Shown here piece by piece: positions 36,302-48,379 of a stretch of DNA of 64,000 nucleotides. The stretch is taken from assembly GCA_037693485.1 (NCBI GenBank), contig CM075353.1, forward strand, positions 104,800,501-104,864,500, written 5' to 3'. The position numbers and the translations under genes are program-made. The notes under the pieces are model-generated. The model had not been told where the DNA came from. It ran no database searches and was given only the letters and a program-made list of their open reading frames with translations. Each line of letters opens with the position of its first letter. Position 1 is the stretch's first letter. Source of the stretch: Kitagawia praeruptora (Eukaryota > Streptophyta > Magnoliopsida > Apiales > Apiaceae).

Positions 36302-36306
36302 ACAGG

Positions 36307-37784
36307 TGATAAGTGGATTTTATATCCACTTGGAACATTCTATAATGACTTAAATTGATTGTCTTGGGCTCAAGTCTCTTGTAGTTTTGATGTATTTTGT
36401 TTAGTTGTGCAGATTTACAAGGATGATGATTATGGTGGATGTTTTTGTCGTTTTTGGAGATTTAATTTATTAAAATTCGGATTTATTGGGCTGCACGCGT
36501 GAGATTCACTGTTTGGGCCATATCTTGAGTTCTATAAGTCTGTTTTCAGCCCGTAAGCAGTCCACGCGAAGATAACGAGATTCTCTATCATTCTAAGGTG
36601 GTCCAGAGGCCCAATTACGTCTGGAACGGCTCTGGAAAACAGAAGAAAAGTCAGCTACGAATTTTCCTTAAAGAAACAGAATCAGTTTAGGAAACGCATC
36701 TTGCAGAAATTCTATTATAATTCTGTTTTGGTATTTTCTTGCTGGGCAAGACTTTTAGAGCCTATTTAAACACATCCTACCATTGTAATAGAGATATACA
36801 GATTATCATAGTTTTATTATTGTAACTAGCTTAGATCTGCAAGGGAGAAAAGGAGAGAAGGGTTCAACGCTCGTGACAAGCAACGGATCTAGATCTACTT
36901 CATCCTTTGTTCTAGATTTGTTTTCTCAAACTCTTGTTTATTAATATAATTACGTCTTTTATTCATATCTTGTTATTTACCATGTTTTCATCAAATCCCA
37001 TGGTGACGAAAGGTTTAGTTATGAACTAATCGTTGTCATGGGATCCTAGTGGATTTATCTATGTAGCTTAGTAGTTTGCATGCCTTAAAGATTTATGTGT
37101 GGTGAATACTGATATCCTCGTATGGTTAATCTTAATGCTTTTGGATGCGTAGCTAACATCTAAATTGAATTGTTAATCTCTTGCTAAACGAGAGTGGATC
37201 TTGAGATTTAGAACTTGCCATGCTAGCATAGGATAGGTTGGTGTTTTGACATCATGATTTGTGGCATCAATAGAGATATTATGCTACCCTATGTGATCTA
37301 AGTGGATAACTTGTGCTTCAACCTTTATGTTTTCAAATTCTATAGAGATATAGGGTCTAAACATAATAGGTGCCTATTCATCTTCTATCTCTTTTGTGGA
37401 TGTATGTGTAGATTGGTACTAGTATACCGAGAGGTAACTTTTACTCTTTTCGTGTTATTCGATCAGATATCAAACCCATCGCATGTTTTAATTAAAGGCT
37501 GCAACTCTAAGTGAAGTAGATGATGAAACTAGGGTTCCATGTTTTATTCTCATATTAGTAATTCGATTTTAATCTCTTTAATTAGTTAATCTTTAGTTTG
37601 ATAATTAATTTAGTAGTCAATAAGAATTCAATTTGTTACTTTTCTTAGCAGTGAGTTAAAACCATACATTGTTGCATAGGCATATTTACTGAATTGAACA
37701 CCATTCTAGATCTCTGTGGGAACGAACTTGATTTAATCATATATTACTTGTGACTACGTGCGCTTGCGTGAATTTAGCATAACA
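36307..37784 (+). repeat. Athila-like 5' LTR (1478 bp)
   Basis: TGATAAGTGG...GCATAACA. A TATTTAAACA-like sequence near 36763 is a possible core promoter region. An open frame of 70 codons at 37302-37514 recurs in the 3' LTR only because the LTRs are copies. Confidence 0.93.
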
Positions 37785-37790
37785 AGTTTT

Positions 37791-37808
37791 TGGCGCCGCT
37801 GCCGGGGA
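37791..37808 (+). other. Athila-like primer-binding site
   Basis: TGGCGCCGCTGCCGGGGA, six bases after the LTR. Close to TGGCGCCGTTGCCGGGGA, the site commonly seen in Athila/Tat elements (attributed to a tRNA-Asp primer). Confidence 0.8.
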
Positions 37809-37922
37809 TTATCGGTGTTTTATTTTAGTTTATGTGCTTGTCATCAGTGGTCGTTAGCGTTCACTGACTCGGATTCTTACTTAGTTTGTTTGTTTCGTGG
37901 TGTTTCAGGTACTTAAGTTTGT

Positions 37923-40607
37923 ATGCGAACACGCTTACAAGCTCGTTTGCAAAAACTGGCAGAAGACGGTCGTGTAGAGAATTTAGAGAATAAGGAAGAG
38001 GGAGCTGAAACTATAGTAGCAATGGCAGATGCAGCAGCAGCTAAGGCTTTGAGGGAGTATTCTCAGCTGAAACTCAATGATATCCAGTCTAGCATTATTA
38101 GACCAGCTATTGCAGCGAACAATTTTGAGATCAAGTCGGGCACAATTCAGATGGTACAGAATTCAGTCCAGTTTGGGGGAGCTCCTACGGAGGATGCCAA
38201 CATGCATGTTAGGGACTTTATTGAAATCTGCGACACTTTCAAATGTAATGGTGTGACGGATGATGCTATCAGATTGAGGCTTTTCCCATTCTCTCTGAGG
38301 GATAAGGCTAAGAGCTGGCTACACTCTTTACCACCTGGTTCCATTACTACATGGGAAGATCTTGCTCAGAAGTTCCTTACTAAATTCTTCCCTATGGCGA
38401 AAACTGCAGCATTAAGGAATCAGTTGACTCAATTCCAACAGCAATCTGGCGAGTCATTGTGTGAGGCTTGGGAACGCTACAAGGAGATGCTAAGGAAGTG
38501 TCCTCATCATGGCATGCCTGATTGGATGGTTATTAATGGTTTTTACAATGGATTGGGAGCACAGTCTAGGCCTTTGCTAGATGCAGCATCAGGTGGAGCT
38601 CTGTGGGCAAAGAGCTATGATGAAGCTTATGATCTTATAGAGATGATGGCTGCTAACGAATATCAAAATCCAACCCAAAGGCTATCTCAAGGCAAGGCAG
38701 CAGGAATTTTTGAAGTAGATACAGCTGCAATGATTACGGCTCAGTTGAAAGCTCTTGCTATGAAAGTGGATTCTCTTGCAAATTATGGAGTTCAGCAGGT
38801 GGCTAGTGTTTGTGAGTTATGTGCGGGCGCACATGAGACGAATCAGTGTGCTATTTCTCCTGAATCAGTACAGTTCGTGAGTAATTTCCAGAGACCTGCT
38901 GCACCAGTTCCAGCCACTTATCATCCTAATAATCGGAATCATCCCAATTTTAGCTGGAGCAACAATCAAAATACTCAACAGTCGTATCAGCAAGCGAAGC
39001 CGTACAATCAGGGCTATCAACAGCCTTATGCTCCAAGTACACAATTTCAGCCTCCGGGATTTCAGCAGCAACAGCCCCAGGTTCATATGGGACAATCTTC
39101 TAATGAGATAGATGATATGAGAGTGATGATAAAGAACCTGCAAGCTGGCCAGAAAGTTTTGGAAACTCAGTTGGGGCAGATTACAAGTGCCTTGGTAAAT
39201 ATGCATCAAGGAACTCTTCCTAGTGATACGGAGGTTAATCCAGGTAGGAGGGAAAACAAAGAACAGGTCAATGCAGTTACTTTGAGATCCGGAAAAGTCA
39301 CGACTGATTCTAAATCAGCAACTGAAGAAGAGGAAGAAGTGCAGAATCAGCAAGTTGGAAAATCTGCAGTGCCAGAAATTGAGAAATCTGATTTAGTGGC
39401 TGATCAGCTAGATGGTGAGAAGAGCAAGAAACCTGTTGAAAAGTCTACTCCGGAGCAATCTTCAATGAATAATCAGATCTATCCACCTCCTCCATTTCCT
39501 GGACGTTTGAAGAAAAGTCAAGAGAAACAGTTTCAGAAATTCATGGATGTCTTCAAGAAACTGTCCATTAACATTCCTTTTGTTGAAGCATTGGAGCAGA
39601 TGCCAAGATATGCAAAGTTCATGAAGGATATTTTGTCACGAAAGAGAAGGTTGGAAGATTTTGAAACAGTGGCATTAACGGAGGAGTGCAGTGCGGTGTT
39701 GCAACAGAAATTGCCTCCTAAACTTAAAGATCCAGGAAGTTTCACTATTCCATGCACTATTGGCAATCTTTCTTTCAACAAGTGTTTATGTGATTTGGGA
39801 GCTAGTATTAATCTCATGCCCTTGTCTGTTTTCAAGCAACTTGGTCTACCGGAGCCAAAGCCAACTAACATCTCTTTGCAGTTGGCTGATCGATCTATCA
39901 CTTATCCGAGGGGTATAGTAGAGGATGTTTTGGTAAAGGTTGATAAGCTCATCTTCCCTGCTGATTTTGTTATCTTGGATTTTGAAGAAGATAAGAAGAT
40001 TCTCATAATCTTGGGAAGACCGTTCTTGGCTACAGGAAAGACTTTAATTGACGTGCAAAAAGGAGAGCTTACAATGAGGGTGCAAGATCAGAGTGTCACC
40101 TTTAATGTGTTTAAGGCCATGAAATTTCCGACAGAGGATGAGGAGTGTTGCAGTGTGGAAATAGTTGATACGGGTCAGAGAAAGAAGTTTGATCAGTTAT
40201 TGAGCGAAAAATCTGACATGTGTATGCTTAAGCCTCCCATTAGTGATTCCATTGACAGTTCTTCAGTTCGTGATCTTTCGAAAGTAAAGCTTGGGAAACT
40301 TCCACCACATTTGAGGTATGTCCTTTTGAATAATGAGCTAGTGATTTTTGAGGAGGGACATGATAACGTGTTGCGAAGGTGGGAAGCAGATGATAAGGAA
40401 GAAGAAATTTTTGTTCAGCCGGTTGAGTCGGAGAAGCACCTTAGAGGTGTGAAGAAGAAAAAGAAGAAGATTTGGCCGTTGGGTAGTAAAATTAGGTTGA
40501 AGTCTGAAGGAAGAGATTTGGGGAAAGCAAGCAATCAAGATGTCAAAATTCGTATGAGTGGTTTGTCTGTTGAAGATGGTTCAGTTATTCTTTTGAAACC
40601 GCCATGA
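37923..40607 (+). CDS. Athila-like gag-protease polyprotein, intact 894-aa ORF
   Basis: Starts MRTRLQARLQK. The Gag core (about 100-215) holds SWLHSLPPGSITTWEDLAQK and YKEMLRKCPHHG. A Cys/His motif CELCAGAHETNQC lies near residue 298, followed by a Gln/Pro/Asn-rich linker (about 320-400) and a lysine/glutamate-rich linker. The retropepsin-like domain starts near residue 615, with CDLGASINLMP (catalytic Asp in D-L-G) and ILGRPFLATG. The ORF then ends in a charged tail; no reverse transcriptase, RNase H or integrase follows. An intact reading frame with near-identical LTRs suggests a recently mobile element that supplies Gag and protease but borrows polymerase functions. The start was chosen as the first ATG after the leader. 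Confidence 0.92.
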   Translation: MRTRLQARLQKLAEDGRVENLENKEEGAETIVAMADAAAAKALREYSQLKLNDIQSSIIRPAIAANNFEIKSGTIQMVQNSVQFGGAPTEDANMHVRDFIEICDTFKCNGVTDDAIRLRLFPFSLRDKAKSWLHSLPPGSITTWEDLAQKFLTKFFPMAKTAALRNQLTQFQQQSGESLCEAWERYKEMLRKCPHHGMPDWMVINGFYNGLGAQSRPLLDAASGGALWAKSYDEAYDLIEMMAANEYQNPTQRLSQGKAAGIFEVDTAAMITAQLKALAMKVDSLANYGVQQVASVCELCAGAHETNQCAISPESVQFVSNFQRPAAPVPATYHPNNRNHPNFSWSNNQNTQQSYQQAKPYNQGYQQPYAPSTQFQPPGFQQQQPQVHMGQSSNEIDDMRVMIKNLQAGQKVLETQLGQITSALVNMHQGTLPSDTEVNPGRRENKEQVNAVTLRSGKVTTDSKSATEEEEEVQNQQVGKSAVPEIEKSDLVADQLDGEKSKKPVEKSTPEQSSMNNQIYPPPPFPGRLKKSQEKQFQKFMDVFKKLSINIPFVEALEQMPRYAKFMKDILSRKRRLEDFETVALTEECSAVLQQKLPPKLKDPGSFTIPCTIGNLSFNKCLCDLGASINLMPLSVFKQLGLPEPKPTNISLQLADRSITYPRGIVEDVLVKVDKLIFPADFVILDFEEDKKILIILGRPFLATGKTLIDVQKGELTMRVQDQSVTFNVFKAMKFPTEDEECCSVEIVDTGQRKKFDQLLSEKSDMCMLKPPISDSIDSSSVRDLSKVKLGKLPPHLRYVLLNNELVIFEEGHDNVLRRWEADDKEEEIFVQPVESEKHLRGVKKKKKKIWPLGSKIRLKSEGRDLGKASNQDVKIRMSGLSVEDGSVILLKPP

Positions 40608-41463
40608 GTTGAGGAAGTAACGTCAAGCTATTGACGTTAAAGAAGCGCTTGGTGGGAGGCAACCCATGCATTAGTGTAGGAAGGAAAAAAAAAATCGAAT
40701 TTTTTGGGTGTCACGCAGGAGCAACCTGCGTTACAGGGCAGTTTGCGCCCCTGTGGCGCAACTTGCGCCTGCGTTACTGGATGAAGAGCAAGCTGCCCCC
40801 CTGAGGCGCAGGTTGCAGTAGCGTTTCTGTTCATGAGGCAATTTGCCTTCACTTTCCGCAGGTTTCGCGTGTTTCAGACAGAGAAAGAAACATTCAGCTT
40901 GTTTGTCCAGGTGTTTGTGCGAGTGTTGTACATATTATATAAAAAAAATTTCTTCACCCCCATTCTTTTTATACCCCCATTCTAAACCTAAATCTTTTCC
41001 TATTTTAATTCTAAAACCCCTCATCTCTCCTAAAAAAAAAAAAAATTCCAATTCCTATTTCTTTTCTAATTCTTTTTCTTTTATTCATTAAATATTTTTT
41101 CTATCCCATATCAAATTCCAATTTCCACCAAATTTTTTCCTATTCACATTAAAAATTCTTATATTCATCCTATCACTCCATGGCCTATATATACCCATAC
41201 ATACACACCCAATTCATTATCTTCCTCCTCTACATCTCTTAAAAATTCAAGTTTGGGGGAAAATTACTACAAGTTCACCTCTTTGATTCGTAGTGGGATT
41301 TCTTTTCTCTATTTTATTACGAATTTGTGTTCTTGTAAATTGGGGTTTTTGTATTATTCTGAATACTTGGGTATTTGTGGTGTGATTTTTCTTGGTGGTT
41401 TTTGGTGGGATATTTCTTGGTGGTTGTTGGTGGTGCTATTGTTGAGTGGGGTTTTGATTATTA
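40608..41463 (+). other. Athila-like noncoding segment after gag-protease
   Basis: Contains AAGCGCTTGGTGGGAGGCAA near 40643, a motif I associate with Athila-type elements, then a segment rich in AACCTGCG/GCAACTTGCG words (40700-40830) and a pyrimidine-rich tract (40940-41230). No convincing coding. Confidence 0.55.
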
Positions 41464-41632
41464 TGGCGCCTAAGCGAATGAGGGGTGGTTCTTTTAGGGT
41501 GGAGAGATTTTCTTTTCCGGATGCGGAGGTTAAATTTAATCGGTTGTTTTGAGGCCAATTGCTAAGGAAAGGGGATTTTTGCGGAGAAAAGAAATTGTTG
41601 GGTATGCTTCGGTTTTCAGGTATGTTTTCTGA
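41464..41632 (+). pseudogene. Remnant of an Athila third ORF start
   Basis: MAPKRMRGGSFRVERFSFPD runs to a TGA near 41550, while RPIAKERGFLRRKEIVGYAS continues in a shifted frame before another stop near 41630. Together they resemble the start of the ORF downstream of pol in Athila elements. Remnant only. Upstream in-frame codons to 41253 are hydrophobic and probably not part of it. Confidence 0.4.
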
Positions 41633-43428
41633 TATCCCTTGTATTTACTTCCATTCAATGCGGACATTGAATATTTTAAGTTTGGGGGTGGTTTGAGGGA
41701 TTAGTAGTTGTTGTTGTATTATTTGTTCATGTAGGATATCATGCTTTGCATATTAGTAGTAGTAAATTATGCATTTATGTTTGTGTTATCTACGTTTGTT
41801 TCATATAGGACATTCTGTTTTTATTTTCGTATATCATGTGAGTTCATAATAGTTTGCATTTGCACCCATGCTTGATAGGAATTTTGTGTTGTTGACGCTT
41901 TTGATTGAGAAGTGATATGCTTTGTTATTGTGCACACACATACACTAGTAAGTTGAAGCTAGTAGACTTATTGAATGTTGTAAGTGACTAGAAGGACATG
42001 AATATGTGCAAGATGATTTAGTTTGCATGCTTTGAATACAAGTTGGTGCGTTAGAGAGATTTTTGCTTGGGATTGAGTATGTTTTTCCACCAAGTGAGAT
42101 TTTGAGCCTTATTGCTTATTGCATATTTGTTGCAATCTTATTCGTTTGCTTGAGTGTCCACGGATTGTTTGCATTGCTAGCAATTGTTTGAGGTCTTTCT
42201 TGAAACGCATGACATTATTTGACGATTAAAATGATAAAGGCAGTTAGGAATAACCGCATATTTTCCCATATTACCACACCATGTTTACATGATCAATTAG
42301 TTAACCCGTTGAGCTTAATCCTATTTTTTCGGTGACATACCACATTACTTGCCTAGACCTTTTTCTTGTATTGGCCTTACATTAATTTGAACCTACATTG
42401 TCAAAAGCTAGTAGAGTGCTTAAGGGAGTAATAAGGTGTGCAAGGAGGGGTTTATTGTTGGTTATACTTTTGGGGGAAATATTGAAAATTGTGTTTGGTT
42501 GTTTACTTGATAGTGGACATATGTAATAAATTGTGGGATCATTGTTATTGTTTATATTATTGTTTGTGTTCTATTTAGCTCTCGGAAAAAAAAAAAGAAA
42601 AAAAAACAAAAAAAAAAAAAGAAAAAAAAACCATATATTATGAGAGCATGTTTGTATTGTTGTGATCCTATTTCAGTCGACTAGTCGAGTGTTTGTTTTA
42701 GTAAAAATTATGTGGGGGGAATATGGTGTTGTGTGTGATTTATTATGGTACTTACTAGCTTTTGACACTTCACCTGTTTTGGCTTATTTGACATACCTTG
42801 TCCCTAGCCCCGTTACAACCCAATTAAAGACCTTTTGATTATCGTCATTGATGTATGTTGTGTTAAGAGTTAGATTGATACCAAATGTCAAGCATGCTTA
42901 TGATTTTGTTGGAATTGAGTGATACACTTACCCTTGTTCTTGAGTGAATATTCTTTTGTGAGTGGATTGTGAGTGTTTGCTTGTTCTTGCGTATGAGATC
43001 CCGAGTGTTGTCTCAAAGATGTGCTCTTGTAGGCTTAGCATGTTTACTAACTTATTCTTACACTTGACATGGGCTTGTGAGAACTTATGCATGTTCATTG
43101 AGTAGACTATGTGAATACTTGCACTTTCGACACCAAGACATTGCGTATTTACTTTGATTCTTAAGTTGATATGGCATGAGAGGATTTGAAGGTATGGTAG
43201 ATTAGATTAATTGCATTTTCATATTAGTTGCATTCATGCATTGCATTGCATTAGGTTAAATGGATTTTGTGGGTACATTCGCTATAGGCCCTCACGAGAC
43301 CTTACTCGTCCACTAGGGCTGCCTAGGGGTTTAAAGGGCTTGTTGCATATCACCTACGGAAGTGGTACTAGTTAGTTAGTTATAATTGTTTATGCTTGAG
43401 GACAAGCATCGGTTTAAGTTTGGGGGTG
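41633..43428 (+). other. Athila-like internal noncoding region and polypurine tract
   Basis: No coding recognised. AAGTTTGGGGGTG occurs next to the 3' LTR (43416-43428) and an earlier near-copy lies at about 41679. A long A-rich tract sits at 42585-42630. Confidence 0.6.
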
Positions 43429-44906
43429 TGATAAGTGGATTTTATATCCACTTGGAACATTCTATAATGACTTAAATTGATTGTCTTGGGCTCAAGTCTC
43501 TTGTAGTTTTGATGTATTTTGTTTAGTTGTGCAGATTTACAAGGATGATGATTATGGTGGATGTTTTTGTCGTTTTTGGAGATTTAATTTATTAAAATTC
43601 GGATTTATTGGGCTGCACGCGTGAGATTCACTGTTTGGGCCATATCTTGAGTTCTATAAGTCTGTTTTCAGCCCGTAAGCAGTCCACACGAAGATAACGA
43701 GATTCTCTATCATTCTAAGGTGGTCCAGAGGCCCAATTACGTCTGGAACGGCTCTGGAAAACAGAAGAAAAGTCAGCTACGAATTTTCCTTAAAGAAACA
43801 GAATCAGTTTAGGAAACGCATCTTGCAGAAATTCTATTATAATTCTGTTTTGGTATTTTCTTGCTGGGCAAGACTTTTAGAGCCTATTTAAACACATCCT
43901 ACCATTGTAATAGAGATATACAGATTATCATAGTTTTATTATTGTAACTAGCTTAGATCTGCAAGGGAGAAAAGGAGAGAAGGGTTCAACGCTCGTGACA
44001 AGCAACGGATCTAGATCTACTTCATCCTTTGTTCTAGATTTGTTTTCTCAAACTCTTGTTTATTAATATAATTACGTCTTTTATTCATATCTTGTTATTT
44101 ACCATGTTTTCATCAAATCCCATGGTGACGAAAGGTTTAGTTATGAACTAATCGTTGTCATGGGATCCTAGTGGATTTATCTATGTAGCTTAGTAGTTTG
44201 CATGCCTTAAAGATTTAAGTGTGGTGAATACTGATATCCTCGTATGGTTAATCTTAATGCTTTTGGATGCGTAGCTAACATCTAAATTGAATTGTTAATC
44301 TCTTGCTAAACGAGAGTGGATCTTGAGATTTAGAACTTGCCATGCTAGCATAGGATAGGTTGGTGTTTTGACATCATGATTTGTGGCATCAATAGAGATA
44401 TTATGCTACCCTATGTGATCTAAGTGGATAACTTGTGCTTCAACCTTTATGTTTTCAAATTCTATAGAGATATAGGGTCTAAACATAATAGGTGCCTATT
44501 CATCTTCTATCTCTTTTGTGGATGTATGTGTAGATTGGTACTAGTATACCGAGAGGTAACTTTTACTCTTTTCGTGTTATTCGATCAGATATCAAACCCA
44601 TCGCATGTTTTAATTAAAGGCTGCAACTCTAAGTGAAGTAGATGATGAAACTAGGGTTCCATGTTTTATTCTCATATTAGTAATTCGATTTTAATCTCTT
44701 TAATTAGTTAATCTTTAGTTTGATAATTAATTTAGTAGTCAATAAGAATTCAATTTGTTACTTTTCTTAGCAGTGAGTTAAAACCATACATTGTTGCATA
44801 GGCATATTTACTGAATTGAACACCATTCTAGATCTCTGTGGGAACGAACTTGATTTAATCATATATTACTTGTGACTACGTACGCTTGCGTGAATTTAGC
44901 ATAACA
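43429..44906 (+). repeat. Athila-like 3' LTR (1478 bp)
   Basis: Same length and sequence as the 5' LTR except for about three bases. Followed directly by the TSD copy ACAGG. Confidence 0.93.
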
Positions 44907-45111
44907 ACAGGAAGAGACTGGGGCAAGGAGGCTATGGGGTTTCTCACACACTCATTGTTTTTCTGAGTGATCTCATCACTCCTCATAGAATGACTCTCAA
45001 GGCCTAGTGCCTTTGTGTATGGGGTTCCCTCAAGTTCACTCTGGACATGCTCAAGTCCTCACCTTTTGCCAGCTCGTTTGGCTGCCTCTCATTTTTATGC
45101 TCACCTCTCTT

Positions 45112-47004
45112 TTATTTTATCTCTCTTTTTCTTTTCACTCCCTCATTCATCCTAGATGCATGGGTATGAGCAGTACTTGCATGCATTTTAGTTGAAGAAG
45201 TAGAAAGTTTAGATTGTACCTTCAAAGCAGAGATAGTAAGTTGATCATCATCTGAAGCATCTTCAACAATGACAGTATCATGATTAAACTTTGTAGAGGC
45301 GACAACATCTTTACCCAAAATGTTACTGTCCACAGGTGGGTTGACAGCAACTTTTGTGGTGTCTTTAACAGCAACTTCCGGAAGGTCAGTTGCTCTTTGG
45401 AGTTCGACCAAGATGTTGGCTGTTTCATTTTCTGGCAGAGTACCATCTTGATCTAGCTCAGTGTTTGAGTGAGTGGTGTCCATTTCACTTTGAGAAATGG
45501 GTTCTTGTGGACCACTTGATGGGGGCTCATCCATGACTTGAGATGGATGATCAAAACCTGAAGGGATTGGACTGTCCCCTTCTCTAGGTTGTTGAGAAGA
45601 AACAATTGATGGATTAGAGAATAAAGAAGGTGATGGTTTAGAAGAGATTTTTGGCTGTTCCACAGGGTTAACTTGTGGAACATCAAGAGTAGAAGTTTCA
45701 TGACCCTCACTGTGCCCTATCTCTGTGTGCATTTCTGCAAGTGTAGGCTCCTCATGAGTGAGTACATGAGATTGTGCTGACTCTTTACAGGATACCTTGG
45801 GAGACAGGCCAGCTTCAATAGATACTTCTTGTTGAGAAGAAGCACCTAAGGATGTGTTTGATTCCCTTTTACTCTCCACAGCCTTTTGTGAGACTGTGGG
45901 GTGGCTGACAGTGGCTTTGGCCCTCTTAGCTCTCTTCTTCTTAGGCTCAAGAGGAACCACTGTGGGTTCACTTTTACTAACATCCTTATTTGCTGCATCA
46001 TGTGCAGTTTCTCCCTCAACATTCTCAGAACTACTACCAACACCAGTTTCCAAGGGTCTTTTCTTGGATTCTTGCAAAGTTGTTTTTGTGGTCTTTGGTG
46101 GTCTAGAGGATCTGATAGGAATGTATGCAGTAGAATGTGGGTTAACTGAATTTGGGTCTAATTCAGCTTCATTCTCAAGGGATAAGACAACATACCCAGA
46201 GGGTAGTGCTACGTTTAGATGAGGCTCTTGATCAGCCATGTGCTTGGTGAAACAGAGTGGAATATGTGCATTTGAATTTTGTGAATTGAGTGATGTGTGT
46301 GTATTTCTTTTCAAAACATTGCATTCTATAGAGAGAGATGCATTATCATCAATACCACATAATGAATTCAAACACATAGTAAGAAAGCGAGGATAAACAT
46401 GTACCTTCCTGCTTAGAGCTAACTTGAGTTGACTCATAAGCAACTTTCCTAAATCCACTTTGTATCCATGGACAAGAGAGTGAGTAAGATTCTTGATATA
46501 GGAGGGAATTCCATTCCATCCAGAGGTTTTGGTTGAGAAAACCTTCACCATGACATCAAAAATCATGCTCCATTCTTTTCTCAAATGCTTTCTGTCCATT
46601 TCACCAGTCGAGTACCATTTCGATGTACCCTCTTCAAGAACAGGACCAGAATACCCAATTTTCAAGAAAAACTTCTTTAGGGTTTCATCACTTGCAAGTT
46701 CCTTGTATGATTCTTTAGCTTGTAGTCCAGTTCCCAAAGCTTCGTTGATGCCTTTGATTGTGAGGATGCAGGTGATTCCTTTGATTTTGCATTGTATTGT
46801 GTCTTTACCTACACCTCCTGGAACATAGGCAGTGTTCCAGAATTCTTCAAGTCTTTCCAGGTTTAAGGATGGTGTAGATGTTATAGCATGACCCAGATAT
46901 GACTTGTTGATAAAGGATACGAGTCCTTTATATCCTTCACCAACATCTCCAGCAGTGAGAATACCAGCAAAGTTTGTTTGAGAAGAGGATTGTTTGGGTG
47001 CCAT
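45112..47004 (-). pseudogene. S2 env-like ORF, N-terminal part (630 codons)
   Basis: Starts MAPKQSSSQTNF. The first ~280 residues form a globular region (SFINKSYLGHAI, MDRKHLRKEWSMIFDVMVK, ending near HIPLCFTKHM) whose RKHLRKEWS...FD motif parallels FLRKEWSFFFD in S1/S3, so the two families share a common fold. A Ser/Thr/Pro/Glu-rich linker with a basic KKKRAKRAK stretch (possible nuclear signal) follows. The ORF ends at 45112, shortly before the Athila-like insertion; beyond it the frame is interrupted by stops before the C-terminal part resumes at 36301. Position-based env-like name only. Confidence 0.72.
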
Positions 47005-47740
47005 TTCTTGCTTTGAGCTTCGGAGAGAGATTTTTGCTTTTGAGAGAGAGAGATGTTTTGTTGAAAGTTGTGTGTTTGTGTGTTTGACAATTGCTTACAT
47101 GAAAATAGCAAATGTCTTACTGAGAAAGGGAAAGTAACTATGTCTTAGCCCATTTATCAGTCACGTGGAGTTGTGGGTAGTTACTTTTTAGTGGCTGTAC
47201 ATCGTGGAGGTAAAATCCCAATTAATTCGGTCCACTAATCTTGATAGTAACCTGTGCGCTGTAACAAATTCATTAGTAATTTTGAGATGATGACAACAAG
47301 TTTTGCTTGATAGTAATATCGTTGCAAGAACATACTGTCACCATTAAGCAATTTATACAATTTCCTTTAAATTTCATGACAGAGACTTTTTCAATTGTGT
47401 CATCTAAGAAACTTGCTGTCAAGGCACTACGTGACAGCATCTTCACTTATTGACAGCAACTTAGGCGGAAATAATTTATGTCATGAATTTTAATCGACTT
47501 TGCCTATTGCTTAAGCGAAAATTACCAAATAGCATTTTAATCGTTTTAGGCACATATTTGTTGGTTTTAGCACATATCCACAAAAATCCATACACACAAA
47601 CAATCAACTTAACAACTATTCGAAGATAGATAGAATGAGATGACAATAATGAATGACATGCAAGAAAACTAAGAAGATAAAACGGTCATTTCATTAAATA
47701 AAAACTTAAAACAATACAAGAAGTTCTTAAGAACTGGAAA

Positions 47741-47980
47741 TTATTTTAAGTTTGGAAAAGCTTCTAGTAGCAGCCTTTCCGCGATCTTCTCCATCTCCTT
47801 TTGATCGGAGATCCCCTTTTCTTCGAGATAAGTATGAAACTTATCTACCCAGAGATCAAGCTGCTTATTAGTAGCAGCTATCTCCATCTCCTTCTTGAGA
47901 CTAGGAGGCTCTGGCTTCACTCCTCCGCTTGCTCCTGGCGCCGATGACGATGACATGTCTTCTGCTTTCCTCTTGCTCAT
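47741..47980 (-). CDS. Small ORF in the S2 pol-env spacer (79 aa), sense orientation
   Basis: Reads MSKRKAEDMSSSSAPG, then a Lys/Glu-rich helix (LWVDKFHTYLEEKGI, KEMEKIAERLLLEAF). The start at about 47980 is preferred over an upstream in-frame ATG (48019), because a minus-strand TATAAATA (48038-48045) lies about 60 nt upstream of the former but only about 20 nt from the latter. KRK may be a nuclear signal. It occupies the same place as the antisense ORF in S1/S3 but is unrelated in sequence. Unknown function. Confidence 0.5.
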   Translation of the reverse strand: MSKRKAEDMSSSSAPGASGGVKPEPPSLKKEMEIAATNKQLDLWVDKFHTYLEEKGISDQKEMEKIAERLLLEAFPNLK

Positions 47981-48379
47981 ATTAGACTCTAGAGTTCTTA
48001 GGGTGTTAAGTGAGAACAAAGGGTTTAGCTTTGGTCTTATTTATAACACAGTAAGTGACTCTACAGCTCCCAACTGCCTCTTTTTAATGAAGTAATTTAA
48101 CTTTTAAATTAAAAAGACTAACAAATACCCGTAGTCATATCAAATGACACAAGTACTTATCACTAAGCAGGCATATGAAATAAGTTAATGTCACATGACT
48201 ACTCATTACAAAAGTTAAAACAGGCATGTGATTTGAATTTAGCATAGTCATAGCAAACATGCTGTCAAATAAACAAGTAGCACATAGGACAGTAACTTCT
48301 CATGACAGTAACATTGAAAGTTGAGGTCACGAGCTGCAATTTTAACCACATTGAAAATGTATAAACTAGTAAGTTAACA

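Larger units (their letters stand above)
36307..44906 (+). mobile_element. Athila-like Gypsy element, young, gag-protease only
   Basis: Two LTRs of identical length (1478 bp) with three differences seen (36566, 37096 and 37760 against the second copy), perfect TSD ACAGG (36302-36306 and 44907-44911), primer site, polypurine tract, one 894-codon gag-protease ORF and then about 2.8 kb without reverse transcriptase or integrase. It sits inside the S2 env-like gene and is the youngest clear layer. Lineage (Athila) is inferred from the Gag/protease style and primer site. Confidence 0.93.

Noticed and set aside
42585..42630. Long A-rich tract suggesting a retrogene poly(A) tail
   Set aside because: It is internal to the Athila-like element, interrupted by G and C, with no coding insert next to it.
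37302..44636. Identical 70-codon frames at 37302-37514 and 44424-44636
   Set aside because: They match only because they lie in the two LTRs of the same young element; no known domain and no promoter context.
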